DNA of 64,000 nucleotides from Lates calcarifer (lineage: Eukaryota > Chordata > Actinopteri > Centropomidae): NCBI RefSeq assembly GCF_001640805.2, contig NC_066855.1, forward strand, positions 17,822,639 to 17,886,638. Direction: 5' to 3'. Every line of letters starts with the position of its first letter. The first letter of the stretch is position 1. Position numbers and translations under genes: made by a program. Below, piece by piece: positions 25,256 through 38,342 of the stretch. The notes beneath the pieces were generated by a model. That model was not told the origin of the DNA and searched no databases. It was given only the letters and a program-made list of their open reading frames with translations.

Positions 25256-28200
25256 AGGGAGTTTCAGTTCACACTGCAGTCGAATGGATTTAGATGTGTT
25301 GTCTTCCCAGCGTATCAGAGTCTCCTACCTCAGACTAGCCTTGACCCCCTCTGATCACATCTCAACCATCAAGCAACCCTCTCCACCACAGAGAGAGCTG
25401 TTTCTGGCCAATAGGATCCATCCAATCGATCTCATCTTTCACCTCATATTTGAACACATCTTAATGATTTTCTCCAGCTGTTCCACCACCAGAATGATCT
25501 GTTTTCTTTACTGTGTTGAAATACAGACAAGCGTTTCCCGGAGGCTATCTGAAGAACAGCTCTTGTGCTCGGCACAGATCCAGCCGAGGAGAGGAGGCAG
25601 GAGACTGAAACAGTTGGTGGTGAAGAGTGGTCTCCATGCCTGCGTAGCAAGCGGTTATAACGGGGTCTCATAGTGAGTTTTGCAGGAGCTCCTCACCCTC
25701 TATGGACTGAGTAAAATAAACCCGGTGAAGCTGCATATTGTTGAGGAAATGGCTTCATTTTCAAGCATATTTATCTTTTCGTGTGTGGTTTCTTGTTGCC
25801 AGTCTTGCCAGACTTTAGGCTTCCAGTCCCTCCGGAGATCAGATGGAAGACAGAGGCAGAGAGTGTTAGAGGTCTGGTTTTGTCTTTGCACTCACTACAC
25901 TCACTACTTTTTTTTTTAAACTTGTCAAATCCAACTTTTGAATGGATTTATCTGCTGATGTGTGAAAGGTTTCTGATAAATACCAGCGAGAACTTGTTGT
26001 TCCTGACATTTTAAAGGCCTTTGTTTATATATTTAGGCAGACTGGATATTGATGTTTTTATCATGTGAAGCTGAAGCAGTCACCAAGCATGAACATTTTT
26101 GAAGGACTAGTGTCTTTTTAGGCATTCTCAGAGGTGTTGCATTATTTCACTGACTGTGTGGACTGACATCTGGTAAAATAGACGGATCAGAACAGCACAT
26201 CACAGTGTAATGTAAAAACAGAAAACCTACTCCAGTTGCTATAGCTTTTTTTGAGTTTGAGTTTTGATTTTGAGTGTGCACATTTAGAATACAATGAGGC
26301 ATCTTCAGGCCTTTTATCACAGCAGTATTTGGTTTAAAATTGGATCAAAGCCCAATTTAAACTTGTTATTTAAAGTGTCTTGGATTCAAATAAAATCCAA
26401 ATCTAAGATTTATTACAGCAGGACTCACCAACCAGTTGGCATTTAAGTCTGATGTATTTCCCACTTCATTCAGGCCTCTTGCACTTTGAGCTGCCACACA
26501 GTCAAACATTTAATGTAAAGGACAGAGCTGAAATTAGTTTATTTTATTCACCAGTGGCTCCATGTTAATGGCATCAGTTTCACTTTCAAGTCTCAGCAGT
26601 GGAGACCTAAAACCAGATATCACTCAGGGTAAGAGGTATCTGTTTTTTATGCGTGTATTTGATGAACTGATTCAAGGAGTTCAACACACCTTCTTGACTC
26701 AAAATCAAGTTGCAGTACCAGAACATGAGGCCTCCTCGTTCTCTGCTTTCTTCTTTTCCTAAGTGAACTCTTATCTTGCGAAGAGCTGCTTTCAGTGCAC
26801 CTCTCATGGGCTTTGACTCCCACCGAGAGAGGATTCTTTCTCTCTCTCTCTCTCTGGTTGTTTTTCATTCTCTGACAAAGCGAGCAGGAGAGGACGAGCG
26901 CTAGAAGTATCTGTACTTGTCCTGACAGGATGAACTTGACCTCCAGTCAGTCTTGGAGTCTCAGTGGCCTGGATGGAGGTCACAGTGTTGCTGTTAAAAG
27001 CAACACTCCCTGAAGTACTGTGACACCCTGCAGCTCAGGACTGTGGGTGTGTGCATCTGAAAAAAGCTTAAATGTGTTCCCTGCACTTTGTTCTTACACA
27101 TGTGCTCACAGCAGTGTAGATTTTGATAAAACTGAGGACACCAGCTGTGATTGTGTTCTGTGTGACTCTGGTGTATTTGTGTGTGTGTTTCTCTGTTCAT
27201 GTGTGTCTGTTGATGTTTGATGGAGTCCTTTGGATTCACCTGGAGACTGTGATACAGAAAGAGAACCAGATAACAAGCTCAAACTCAGACCAGGAGAAGA
27301 AAGGTGTGAATCCTCAGTGTCAAAGCTGACTTTAACAACAACATCTTGTCAAGAAGGCACTCCATCAGACTAATGATGTTCTCTGCTTCATATCAAACCT
27401 AATCAGGGGATCTTTCCTTCAACTCAAACTAAGGATGGTCTGTTGTTTATTGCAAAGCCCAGATATCTTAAGTTCTTCATCATGGACTGAACACGTTCTT
27501 TTTACTTCATCTTAAGTTGAAGATGTTCCCTTTTCAACAACCTAATCAACCATATAGGTCATAGCTCTTCTGGATATAAAGAATCCGACTCTTTCTTTCC
27601 TCTCACAACTCCTGAGACTTGTAGAAATGCTCAGTGTTGAGTGGATAATTTATAAAGTCATATATGAATAGGCAGTTACTTGCTCTAATTTCCACTGTAT
27701 TGGCTGAAACAGTCCATTTTCAGGTCGTCCATCGGTCCAATTCTCATGAATGCAATATCTCAGTTTTCAAGTACTTTTGTGTATTTGAGTTGGATTAGAA
27801 AACTTCTGCTTCTGTTTTCTGAGGGTATCAGAATAAGTGCAAGTGGTCATCCAGTGAAGTATTAAATATTGTCTCTGTTCTTCAGTCAGCCCTCAGCTAC
27901 AGATGTTCTTTGCTCTTTAGTCTTTCTCAGACACAAACTGTTGCCTGTCTCTCCAACCTAGGAAGATGTTTTCTTGAAGAAAAAATAAATAAATCTGGAA
28001 CGTTGAAGAAAAGTACTCTGCAGAGAGAGAGAGAGACATCTTCCCATCAGACTCAAATTTGTGTCTCGATTTTCTCCCCTCCAGCATTAGAGCAAAAGTG
28101 AAGAAGAAAGAAAACTATGGAGAAAACTGAGGAACCAGGGAGATGGGGAAATCCTCATATCAGAGAAACAACAGACTCAACATCATTGTTTTTGGGCCAT

Positions 28201-28341
28201 TTCTGAGGCACATTCCCCAGCAAGCATCATTCTCATGGGTTTGATCCCAGTATGTGCCATTAACACGGTGTTAAAAGCAGCCTGTCCCTGTTTGCTGCTG
28301 CTCCCATCGCCTGTTAATGCTTGTTGTCAGGACTATTAATC

Positions 28342-28343
<2 letters not shown>

Positions 28344-28382
<39 letters not shown>
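28344..28382 (+). repeat. (GA)n microsatellite
   Basis: Uninterrupted GA run of about 19 units. Confidence 0.95.
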
Positions 28383-28388
<6 letters not shown>

Positions 28389-30879
28389 AGGGGAGAAGGC
28401 AGTAGAGCGTAATATAAACCAGCTAACTCCCTAATCCCCCCCTGTACTGGACCACTGACATCCCCTGAGCCCTGCTGCCGGCTGCAGAAATGAAACAGGA
28501 ACACTCTGAAAAACACACAAGGCTTCTTTAGCTCTGCATCTTTCATTACTTAGAGTTACTTCGCTTCCCTCTCACAGACATGTACAACAATTTCTTAAGT
28601 ATGTTATTAAACATGCCTTTCTGTGGCGCCTTGTATCTCAAAGTTTTTCTCTTCTTGGTTCCTGCTGAAGATGTGTGTCTTTAAACCTGCAGTGCAGAAC
28701 GTTTGTCTCCCCCCTCTGGCAGTGAGAGTAATCACACAAACACTGCTGATGTGTGCTGAAGACGCCAAAACCAAACCAACAGTGATTGGTGATTGGTGAT
28801 TCAGTTGTTTGTATGTTCATTTGTAGTCCCACAGTTTAAATATAATGCTCTGGACACAATACTTGTTAGTAAAATGAGGTCATTGTTCGTTTGCATCTTT
28901 TCATTGGATTTGCCTTCATATTAGCTTTTGCCTAAAATATAACCCCTGATTCTGTGTTACATAATGATGCTCACATTTTATTTTTGTGTATTCTCAGTCC
29001 ATCATTTCTTGGAGCCAAGCAGCAGCTTGTTTTTGTACATTTAAGTGTGGAAACTAAACAAGTTAACATCCAAAAATAGACGCTAGAGATAACAATGTCT
29101 TTACCCAGAAGCAGTTCATCACTCAATATTTAGCAGCGGATTCTGTCTCACAGCTTTCATGTATCTTGGCCCATCCGATCAATACCTCATCAGCACCTTG
29201 TAAGGTTGATGTGCTGCTGCTGCAATTTAACAAACAATTCAGACAGTTGCTGGTTCTCTCACAGACCGCTGGGTCTTATGCTGTTGTCTCTGTTTCTTGG
29301 ATATGAACTGCAATTTCAGTAGTGCACACAGCAGATTTTAAGTTCTGGTATTAGTATTTGCAATTCACTTGTTTATTTATTAGCTCTAGGTTTTCTCAAT
29401 GAGTTCAGTATTTTACCATAATGTTTTAAGAACTGGAGAAGCAGCCTGGTATCACCAAATGGTGTATGAATAACATGCCCCAAACCAAATCAGTTAAATG
29501 TCATGTCTGATGAGAACAAGCTTTTAATTGAAGGGTGTTAAATATAATGGCTGCCTCCTTGTCTGAGTTTCAAAGTCAGTGCCGCGGTCAGCTGGAAGGA
29601 GCGAGTGCAGATTTGAAAAGAGATATTTCAGCTAGAGAACAGAGTGTTGCACAGGCTCCCGGTGCAGAACTGACTGCAGGCTGTGTTGATGCAATGATTT
29701 TGATCTTTCCTGTTTTTTATTTATTTATTTTTCAACTTAACTGGCTTTGACTGGATCTCGGTGAACATCAGTGCGCCGCCTGACTGCACTTTGGTTTGGT
29801 CAATAACAGATATGTGTGTAGGAACTTAACGAAGTTCGGTGAACTGTAAATAAGGAGAAAACAATGTGATAAGTGCAGATGTACATACTGTATCCTTTAA
29901 ATGATATAGTTTTCGGGATCCAAAAACATCAAGAACTAGGAACACTGTAGGTCTTAGAGCGTAATTTTAAGGTCTTTTGTGGCTCCTACTTTGTAGCTCC
30001 TTCCACAAAAGGAACTTTGAGTGATTAAAATGTGCATTGATTTGTCGAACACAGGAATGCATATTTAAAATCTGTGTACATTAGCTGTGTAGACTTGAGG
30101 CCTCAACTTTCCACATCATACTTCTATAAGTTGCATACAGGACCTTGATTGACAAACCATCAAACAGCTTGTGAAAACAGTCCTGGTCAGCAGCAAACAG
30201 CTACGTTTGGATGCAGTATTTTAGGCTGGTAAAATGCTGAGGATGTCTCCTGCAGTGACGAGTGTTCTCTACTGTGTTTTTATTCCTCAGACAAATTAAG
30301 TGATCAAAAGGCCTGACCATGCTCTGTCACGTATCAGAGGGAAAAAAAACTGTCTGAAGTCGGGACGACGCTGTGTTTAAGTGTGTGTTTAAGATCACAT
30401 CCCTGCTCCTCAGGCCTGATGTCTGCGTGATTTTCTTTGTGTGTCGTCTGGCTCTGTGCTCTCACTCGCACCATGCTTCTCACACATTTGTGTAGCTGTC
30501 AGTCATGTGAGTCAGCCTTCATCGTCGTCATCCTCCCGCCCCGTCACCCCCGGGGGCTGACTGTTGCAGCATGAAGGGTCGCGGTCACTTCGTGGCCTTG
30601 TCAGATGACATAGCGAGATGGGACGAGAGCGAGTGAGCAACCAGGCTACTGCAGCTCATGCGTCGCCACCGCTGAACTGTTGCTTCATCCTCCAGGAAAT
30701 ATTCACAAAATTCAACATGGTGTTTTTCAGTGAACCTAAAGATGGCGGCTGTCTCTTGGTCAAACACCTGTGCTCCAGAGCGAAATATCTCTGGCCATAA
30801 AATCTGGTTTGGATTATCATACTCCCCTGAGGACATAACACATAACGCATAATTTAATGACGTCCTGAGTTTGTCCATA

Positions 30880-31155
30880 GTGACACCATCAGGTCAGAGT
30901 TTTCCCTGACAGGTTAGTTTGGCCACTCCATGATGTTGAGATCGGGGCTCTGTGGGGGTTGGACCATCTACTGCAGAACCTACTTGTTCTTGTCTCTGAG
31001 GATAGTTCTTTGTGACTCTGACTGTGTGTTTGGACCCACTGTTCTGCAGCAGAATTAATCTGGGACTGATCAGACACCTCCCTTGATGCTACTGATGAAG
31101 GATAAGAGTAAAAACATTTGAAGTGCCTAAAACTTTTGCACAGTTCTGTATTACA
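30880..31155 (-). mobile_element. Tc1-like relic with AAACTTTTGCACAG terminus
   Basis: The plus-strand right end CTAAAACTTTTGCACAGTTC is a familiar terminal repeat of a fish Tc1-like family. On the minus strand QPPQSPDLNIMEWPN matches the PSQSPDLNPIE motif around the last catalytic acid of these transposases, followed by a stop. ACACCTCCCTTGATG and GAATTAATCTGGGACTGATC also fit the family. Inactive fragment. Confidence 0.6.
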
Positions 31156-31201
31156 CCGATATCATTATTTATTTAACAAAAACAGGGCCAAAATGCAGGA
31201 G

Positions 31202-31754
31202 CAGTGTGTGTGAAAAATTAAGTACACCCTTACTGCCTCCATAGGAATTAAAAAGGTAAGTGGCTGCCAGGTGCTGCTGATCAAATGCCCTTGATTAATT
31301 GATCATCAGCAAGTGTGACCATCTGTATAAAGCAGGAGTTTCTGCAGTTTGCTGGTCTGGAGCATTCAGGTGTGTGTTACCACGACACCAAGGAGGAAAG
31401 ACATCAGCAGTGATCTTAGAGAAGCAACTGTTGCTGGCCATCAATCTGGGAAGGGGTATAAGGCCATTTCCAATTTGAAGTCCATCATTTCACACAGTCC
31501 ACAGGCCAGCAGTATGGCTTAGGTTTGCAAACCTGCATCTGAACAAACCACAAGACTTCAGGAACAATGTCCTTTGGACAGACAAGACCAGGGTGGCTTC
31601 ATTTTTGTTAAATAGATAATGACAGAATGGAATCTGTTTTACACCTTAGGTTAAATTGAAATAATTTTGGAACCTGGTAAATACCAGATATTTTTTCCTG
31701 ATATGTAAAACCAGAGAATTCAAAGATGGTGTACTTCTTTTTTATATGACAGTA
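31202..31754 (+). mobile_element. Internally deleted Tc1-like transposon
   Basis: The left end TGTGAAAAATTAAGTACACC and the right end GGTGTACTTCTTTTTTATAT form imperfect inverted repeats. In between, plus-strand translation gives PRRKDISSDLREATVAGHQS and GKGYKAIS, the transposase N-terminus. It then jumps to QTTRLQEQCPLDRQ, a frame-shifted remnant of the region before the catalytic core. The middle of the coding region is deleted, so only a non-autonomous shell remains. It lies 46 bases from the relic at 30880-31155. Confidence 0.72.
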
Positions 31755-34499
31755 TTCATGGTCTCCACAGGATCAACTTTCTGGTTTCTGGTGACTTCCT
31801 GATATTTCCTAAAACCCAGATTCAATATATTCTTAATCTTAAGAGGTTTCAGGTTTTTGCTGTTCATATTTCTACGTGACCCCGCACACTGTGATTACTC
31901 ATTTAAATTTATTGCTTCAAAGTTAATGAAACATTGATTTTCCTCTCAGTATAAAAATATCATTATGTGTGACTGACCAAAATACCAACTCTAACATGTT
32001 CTTATGACCAGTATCTACAGACCTTCTACTATCTGTAATGTAAATCCAGTAAGTTACTTAGCTCCATGTTCGATTAAGGTCTGATTTATCTCACCACAAC
32101 TAAAAAAAAAAAAAAAAGATTTTCAGCTATCACATTGCTGTTTGTGTATCTTGAATTTATAACAAGCCATGACTTTGCAAAAATTTTGGCCACAAACACA
32201 TCGGTCTCCACAAACAAAGAAACATTCTCCACTGAAAAACAGCTCTTCAAAGTAGTAAAATTGCAGACAACAAATATTTTGGATATTGCATTTTATATTT
32301 GATGTGTCTGCTGGGAAAAAAAACAAGATCAGTATGTTTCTGCCAGATTGTATCTATTGTGCATAAATACCATTCCATACGTTTTTATTATCTTCCTTTC
32401 TTTGCTCTGTCTTGTTTCTGTCTCCTTCTGCACCCATCCTCCTCACCCATACCGATCATTCAAAGCTACAATATACATGTTCTTACCTCGAGGGTTGACG
32501 TGTAATTGTTAGAGATAACCAATTTCTGTGTCCACAGTAGCAGAAAATGAACCAGAATGTAATGCAGCTGTGAGACAGGCTGTATTTTAGATAATAAAGC
32601 AGGAAGTCAGGGAGTAAAAACCCAGAACATGAATCGAAATAACATCAACTCAGAATAACAGAGTTACATAAGATGAAGAGATGGAAGGATGAACTATTAA
32701 AGGTCCGCCTGCTGTCCCAGGTGAGCCATGTACAAGTGTGTGTGTGTGTGATAATATCTACAGTCCATCTGGGCCCAGTAAAGGTTATGGTGACAGGTGT
32801 AATATCTCCAAGTAGGAGATGTCATGTGAAGTGTATTATGAGAGCGAGGCTGTGGCCTTTAGTATAGGTTAACCTGATCACTGACAACATCATCTGCACA
32901 CACACACACAGAACACACTCATGTAAAAAATCCATCTTTAACTTTAGTCCACCTAAACCCGCTGATTAAAAGACCTTTTACAGTGAGTTCATTAAGTTAT
33001 ATTGAGTTACATGAGTGTATCTGTGTGTTTGGTGATGTGGATGCCAAATGAGGACCTGTTAGGAAATATCTGGGAGACTGAGCCTCGAAAACCGAGAGCA
33101 AAGACATGACACAAATTGATATTTGTGCATGATCAGTGGTGCACTGATGGCAGCACACTGTGTGTGCATTAATTTGTGTGAATATACTCGGATACAGTTT
33201 TTTTTTTTCTACTAGCTCCACTAACATTTCTTGGAGGTATTGACCATATTCCACTGCATTTTATGATGAAGAAAGCTCTGAAAACAGCTCTTTAAAATAC
33301 TTTATTACAAATGTGTTCCCATGGTCAAGAAGTAATCCCTACTCACTCCTGAATATGTTCTCTTTGGCCACAGCAGCAACATGGCTCATTGGTCATGAGT
33401 TGGTCCAACCCTTTGGTCCATAGTGAAATACAAGGTGTGATTGATTGAAGTTTTTGTCCTAAGGTAGAAGGAGATGCATTAAACAGCTCTCATTACCTAC
33501 ATGTACACTTCAACTCTTTGAGTGATTCTGCAGAAAGTCAATAACTATTGTGGTTTTTCTGTTTCGGGTCATCGAAAAATGAGAGTCCGCTCAGCTCAGG
33601 TCAGCATGTTACACTAATATGTGAAATACTGCCATTAGACAAACTTACATGTGAAACATAAGCATGTAAATGTCCTGTCAAACACACGACTCATAGTGTT
33701 TTTCACTTCGTTTGGCTGATTTCTCTCAGGTTTGTGTGGGCGTTTACGACAATTTGACTTGTCATTGGATTGGAAGCACAGGTGTTACTAATGACATTAA
33801 CAATGGCTCTGTTCTTTTCAAGCTCTCCAGTGTGACAGTGAGCCAACATGCACAATGCCAGGACCCTGAACTCAAGCAGCTGAACTGAAACCAGCTGTCA
33901 TTCATTGTATTTTTTCCACCTGTGCTTTTATTTCTGTGACATGTCAACAAGTCTGCAGAGAGCATCTCCCTGACTCTACGGTTAGTTTGTTCTATTTGTC
34001 AGAGTTGGCATATATTAAGCTTGTTGAAGTAATAGACCATTTTACAGCAGACATTTCGGCATTAGTGATAAAAGGAAGAGCCCAGGTGTAATTAATATCA
34101 TTATAAACAACTTCAATCCAAGTTAGTTCAAAGGATCTGGTAGTGTGCTCTCTGGTTCACTGGTATGGATAACTGAACCACTGAAAAGTCAAAATGAAAA
34201 AAAGGTCTGTTACTGGCTTCACACAAGCTTATGCTGCATTTAATGTCTGCAGAGTGTGAAGAACAGGGAAAACACCTCTTATTCTAAGTTTGGAGTGTTA
34301 GCACTGTATTTGAAGGTGTTTAGCCCTCAAGCTAACCTTGCAGTCACAGCAAGATGAACAACCTAAATAAGCTTCTTTTTATATGTGATGTATTTCTAGC
34401 AGTTTGTCACCAAGTTAAACTGGATACAACCAAACAGTTTACAGCATGATGCACATGAATGCAACATAATTAGCCACAAAAACTGAAGACAGCTGTTTA

Positions 34500-34700
34500 G
34501 ATATGCAGGGATAGTAACAAGGAGCAAGATAATATACAGATGTTAGCAAGTAGCTTACCACCTGACCATACTAAACATTAGCAAACATGCAAATATCTCT
34601 AGCTAAATGCTACACCAGCTAGCTAACACCCTGTAGATGTTGTCATGGGTTAAAATGTCATGTTAGTATTTAGCATCAAAGCACAGCACAGGTGATGAGT
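34500..34700. repeat. TTAGC/GCTAA-rich degenerate repeat
   Basis: Dense AGCTAA/TTAGCA words (GATGTTAGCAAGTAGC, AACATTAGCAAACATGC, CCAGCTAGCTAACACC, TTTAGCATCAAAGCACAGC) match the distal part of the dispersed repeat family seen at 49213. Low sequence identity. Confidence 0.35.
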
Positions 34701-36408
34701 TGTGTGCAAGATGTCCTAAACTGACCACTGTACATTTTAGCCTCACTAGTGGTGTAGCTGAAGGAACTAGGAAGCTGTCTCTGCACCTTAGCTTGATCAC
34801 ATTTTTACCCTGTCTGTCTGCATGTACTATACATGTGTTTGTTCAGTCATGGTCAATGCCAGATGTCCCTCCCAGTCTGTTTTCATATTATCACTTGAAA
34901 TGATAATTTTTTCTTCCAGTGATTTCAGATCATTAGATTTTGAGTTACATTGTTGATTTAAGCTGCTGGTGCTTCCTCACATGGAGCCAGAAGGCATAAC
35001 ACAACATAACACCCCCACATGGCCATATACTCACACCATATGTTGACATGCATAACTGTGGGTGCACACACATACACTTTGATCACTGTTACCAAAACAA
35101 TACATTTTATGTCATTTTCTTTTATTGTCTTTGAGCACTGTGACTATAAAACTCAGTTGACTCCTGTCATCTGGATTTAATTGATACTGAACTCACTTCA
35201 GCTACCTTGAGATGAGAACAATGTTGGTAAATTGCTGGTATATTAACAGATTGACACACTTTGAAGAACAAAGTGAGGCTGGATTTTGTGTATAGAATAC
35301 TAGAACATTATCTTTCACATATTTAATTCCTCTCAGGTGTAATTTTGGCCTTATTTTCTAATTATAAACCCTCTTTAATGCTAACTATCTTCTCATGTAA
35401 GCATCACAGAGCCATGGCTAATGGCAGATGTTGAGGACCACACTTGTATATAAGCATACATTACTGCCTGAAAAGTTGCCATGAAAGTATAGGACGTTGA
35501 ATAAAGCATGAATTATAAAACACAAACTTACATTTCCTAGCTTGGAATTACGACTAGAAACAGGAAGGAACACACAGCTTGACCTGCAACAACACTAAAG
35601 CTCAGTAATTAACACATTGTCTCCCATTTGTTTAATCTGTGGACAGTCAGACATGTGAAAACTGTCAGTTTCTGTCTTCATATTTACACAGACATGAGAT
35701 TGATTTATTCCATAAGAATGTCAATAAGCCTGTTTCTTAAAATGTTGAACTGTTCCCTTAAGTAAAAGGAAACCTGTAACTGCAGGATCAGAATACTTTA
35801 TTCATTTTAGTCATTGGAAGTTCAAATACCTTCACATCTGAGTCTCTTCTCTGGATGTGTTTACAGTATGTCGCCTGCTCCCGTAGGATATTAAAACATG
35901 AAAACTCTCTACTAAACTTTTCAGCTTGATTCAGGGTCACCCGCACAACTTATCCACTTCTAAGCTCAGCTCTGCTCTGTGCTATCAGCTACATGCTCAG
36001 CTATCATCTGCAGGATGCTGCATGTTATTAGGATTATCACACGGTGGCAGAGGACCAGATGAGCTCCGGGTGCTTTGATAAGTGCAAACTACTCACTGTG
36101 CTCTCTGTGAAAAGCTTTTGTTGTTGGCAGGACAACCCATCATGGAGAGAGCAGAGGCTTAGTTGTTTTTTGGGGGGAGGTGAACTTTTCAAACCAGCAC
36201 TCCGCAATCACACAGAGACGATACAAGTGAGAACAAAGGCAGATGGAGCAGCTGTGGTTTGGTGCAACAGCTGCTCCACTGTGATTGAAGATCTCACCGC
36301 TGAACTTGAAGTGAAGCAGAATGAAATGCTACGTGCTACATGTGATTAAATGTAAGTAGTCCTTGTTAATAACCCTATCTCTTTGTGTCTCTGTCTCTGT
36401 GTCTGCAG

Positions 36409-36462
36409 GCAGTGGAAACTAATCTGGCCTCCAAAGACAGTCACTGGGTGTTTGTGAATGAG
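36409..36462 (+). CDS. grid1: grid1 internal exon (amino-terminal domain), 18 codons
   Basis: Internal exon of glutamate receptor delta-1, a postsynaptic receptor whose extracellular amino-terminal domain binds cerebellins bridged to presynaptic neurexins. The 54 bases translate to AVETNLASKDSHWVFVNE, which I recognise as a GRID1 segment near residue 270-285 of the vertebrate protein; GRID2 differs here (LVAFDCHW). A pyrimidine-rich tract ending gtctgcag precedes the exon and gtaaga follows it. Both borders fall between codons (phase 0/0), so it joins in frame to the exon at 47871, which begins with the expected EISD. The preceding exon is not in the window, so at least 36.4 kb of intron lies upstream. 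The exon is too short to stand out as an ORF; identification rests on the family match, the splice sites and the order of the next three exons. Confidence 0.93.
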
Positions 36463-36847
36463 GTAAGACATGACGCACCAAGACATTCATAACATGTGAC
36501 ATTAAACATATAGTCCACTATACAAGAGCATTGTTTTACTAGGCTATATTTACCACAGTGACTCATGTAGTACCTCCTTATGTCAAGGCATAACTCTGGT
36601 ATTTTTCAACCTGAGCCTTATTTTTTTTCTGGGTGGAAATGATTCATAGGAACAAAAAGCAAGAACAGAACCCAACCAACATTCAGTGTTAAAGTACATC
36701 CACTAAAGTGCTTGTTTTTGCCACTGACAGACTCAGATTGTTATTATACATATATGTCAGCATCATGGATATGACTCCTATAGAGATAGACCTTTTTATT
36801 GAAGAGTAAGATTCTTTTTTTAACCAGAAACATTGCTATATATCACT

Positions 36848-37079
36848 ACCAGACTCCACCGACAAAACCAGTAATTTTACCAAGCAGGACCTAGGAGCTG
36901 CTGGAATACCACACACTTACTTTACTTACATAGCAATACTTTTACTTATGTAAAGGATTTGAGTACATCACTGAAAGTCACACAAAAACACAAGCAAGCT
37001 AAATGATTTAGTTAGCAGTATTCCAGAAGCTCCTGAGTTCTGCAAGGTAAAATTGCTGTTTTTGTCAATGGAGTCTGGT
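36848..37079. repeat. Inverted repeat, about 60-bp arms around 110 bp (MITE-like hairpin)
   Basis: The left arm (36848-36908) begins ACCAGACTCCACCGACAAAA and ends AGGAGCTGCTGGAATA. The right arm (37019-37079) reads, when complemented, ACCAGACTCCATTGACAAAA through AGGAGCTTCTGGAATA. By eye about 50 of 61 positions agree. The spacer holds TACTTTACTTACATAG and CTTATGTAAAG. It looks like a small foldback or MITE element; no target duplication was identified. Confidence 0.7.
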
Positions 37080-37286
37080 CGAGATTTTGGCAGCAGAGGG
37101 AATCAAAACAAACTTGATTTAAGTTCCTGTGACACATAAAGAAGAAAAGCATCAACCCAGACTTGATTTCTTCTGTTCGGCCTTTTCCAGCACCTTCTAA
37201 ACATGATCCACTTTGCTTTCAGGTTGTTTTCTGATAATAGCCTCACTCCTAATAAACCAAACCACTGAGTCCGAGACTTTTTTAGA

Positions 37287-37450
37287 CACCTTCAGGCTTT
37301 TATTTGGTGACAACAGAGCTCAAATGTCCTCACTCTTAAATTCATCTCAAAAGTCTCTTAACCTCAACATTTAGATGGCATGACACTGAAACATCAAAGC
37401 CTGAATTCAAGGGTTGTATCTCCTCTTTTTTCTCACAACACATCGGGTCA
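37287..37450 (+). repeat. Local duplication, unit 1
   Basis: CACCTTCAGGCTTTTATTTG and the following ~40 bases match 38343-38403 (about 50 of 61 by eye). Weaker agreement resumes at TTCAAGGGTTG and CTCACAACACATCGGGTCA. Confidence 0.55.
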
Positions 37451-38342
37451 AAATCAGTTCAAGTAACGTTGAAATCTCTGTGTGTGGGAGGTGGGTGGGG
37501 GTGGGGATGGTGGTGAAAGGAGAAACTGACAGCACCTGCCACCACAGCTGTTAAATCTCAAAACACTGACTGAATCTCCAGAGCTCTGACTTCCACTGTC
37601 TTCTTCTCTTGTGCCAAGTGATTGCAAGGTTGTCTTCTGTTTTGAATTATCTCTCCTTTTTAAATTTTTTTTCTCTACCCTCAGTATCAATACCCAGGCA
37701 TCTTACCAGCCAATTAACTGAGCTGACAAGAGTATTAACAGCATAATTCAGGGGGAGACAGGGGGAACTGTCATCTGCTGAAGGCTGAAAACAAAAACCC
37801 CAGAGCTTTCTTTCAGTGCCAGGTTTTCTATTTCTTTTTTTTTTTTTTTTTGTCTTTTTACCTCCCAGCTTGGTTCCAACCTCCTAATCCATTTAAAATT
37901 CCCTGCTTTGTTTCAAAGTCATCATTTAACTAATTATATTCTGCGTTTTTAATTAACCAAAAGAGTGAAACACTGTTCACAGTCCTCAGAGTCACTCATT
38001 CATCACTGTGTCTGGGTTGTTTTTTTGTTTTTTTTGACACATTAAACAGTGTTTATGATCAAGTCCATTTCTTTTGATAAAAGTCTGTTTGTCCTGCTTC
38101 CATTTCAGATATCTTGTATTCGCCACAGGCGTCTCTTTTATCATCCAAGTGTTTAAGTCATTTAGAGTTATTCACCTCCATTAGTCCTGTCTTCCTTCTC
38201 CTCCTTCCTATTTCGCGCCTTCCTTCTTCCTCCAACTAAATATGAATTTCTTCAGGAAAAAGGGGAAATCTTTAGTATTTCGACCATTTCCTCCACAACT
38301 AAAAGAGATGAAAAACTAAACTGAAAGTACATTTTTGTCCGT

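Larger units (their letters stand above)
1..36408 (+). other. grid1 intron upstream of the first visible exon (partial, at least 36.4 kb)
   Basis: I find no coding exon here on either strand. It must be grid1 intron because the exon at 36409 begins mid-protein. Recognised contents, listed separately, are the CAGTGGCGGGCC element (1980-2860), a teleost interspersed repeat (8187-8845), three Tc1-type relics plus a Tc1-like terminal fragment (8.9, 10.6, 31.0, 31.5 kb), a tRNA-SINE (16.5 kb), degenerate repeats (15.7, 20.8, 22.9, 34.5 kb), a minisatellite (9.96 kb) and many microsatellites. Between these, roughly 1-1979, 2870-8180, 11300-15690, 16810-20780, 23060-30880 and 31760-36400 show only ordinary AT-rich intron with homopolymer runs. 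CpG-rich islands near 12.25, 17.4, 23.9 and 30.55 kb stand out against it. Confidence 0.8.

Noticed and set aside
25143..25673. Open frame of 176 codons on the plus strand
   Set aside because: It runs through a CA microsatellite, shows no recognisable family motif and lies in repeat-flanked intron.
30585..30878. Open frame of 97 codons on the minus strand beside a Tc1 relic
   Set aside because: It does not match Tc1 transposase or any domain I know. It could be a neighbouring repeat but I cannot support that.
36044..36349. Open frame of 101 codons ending 59 bases before a grid1 exon
   Set aside because: It does not join to the exon in a way that matches GRID1, and the expected upstream residues (FINE-type ending) are absent.
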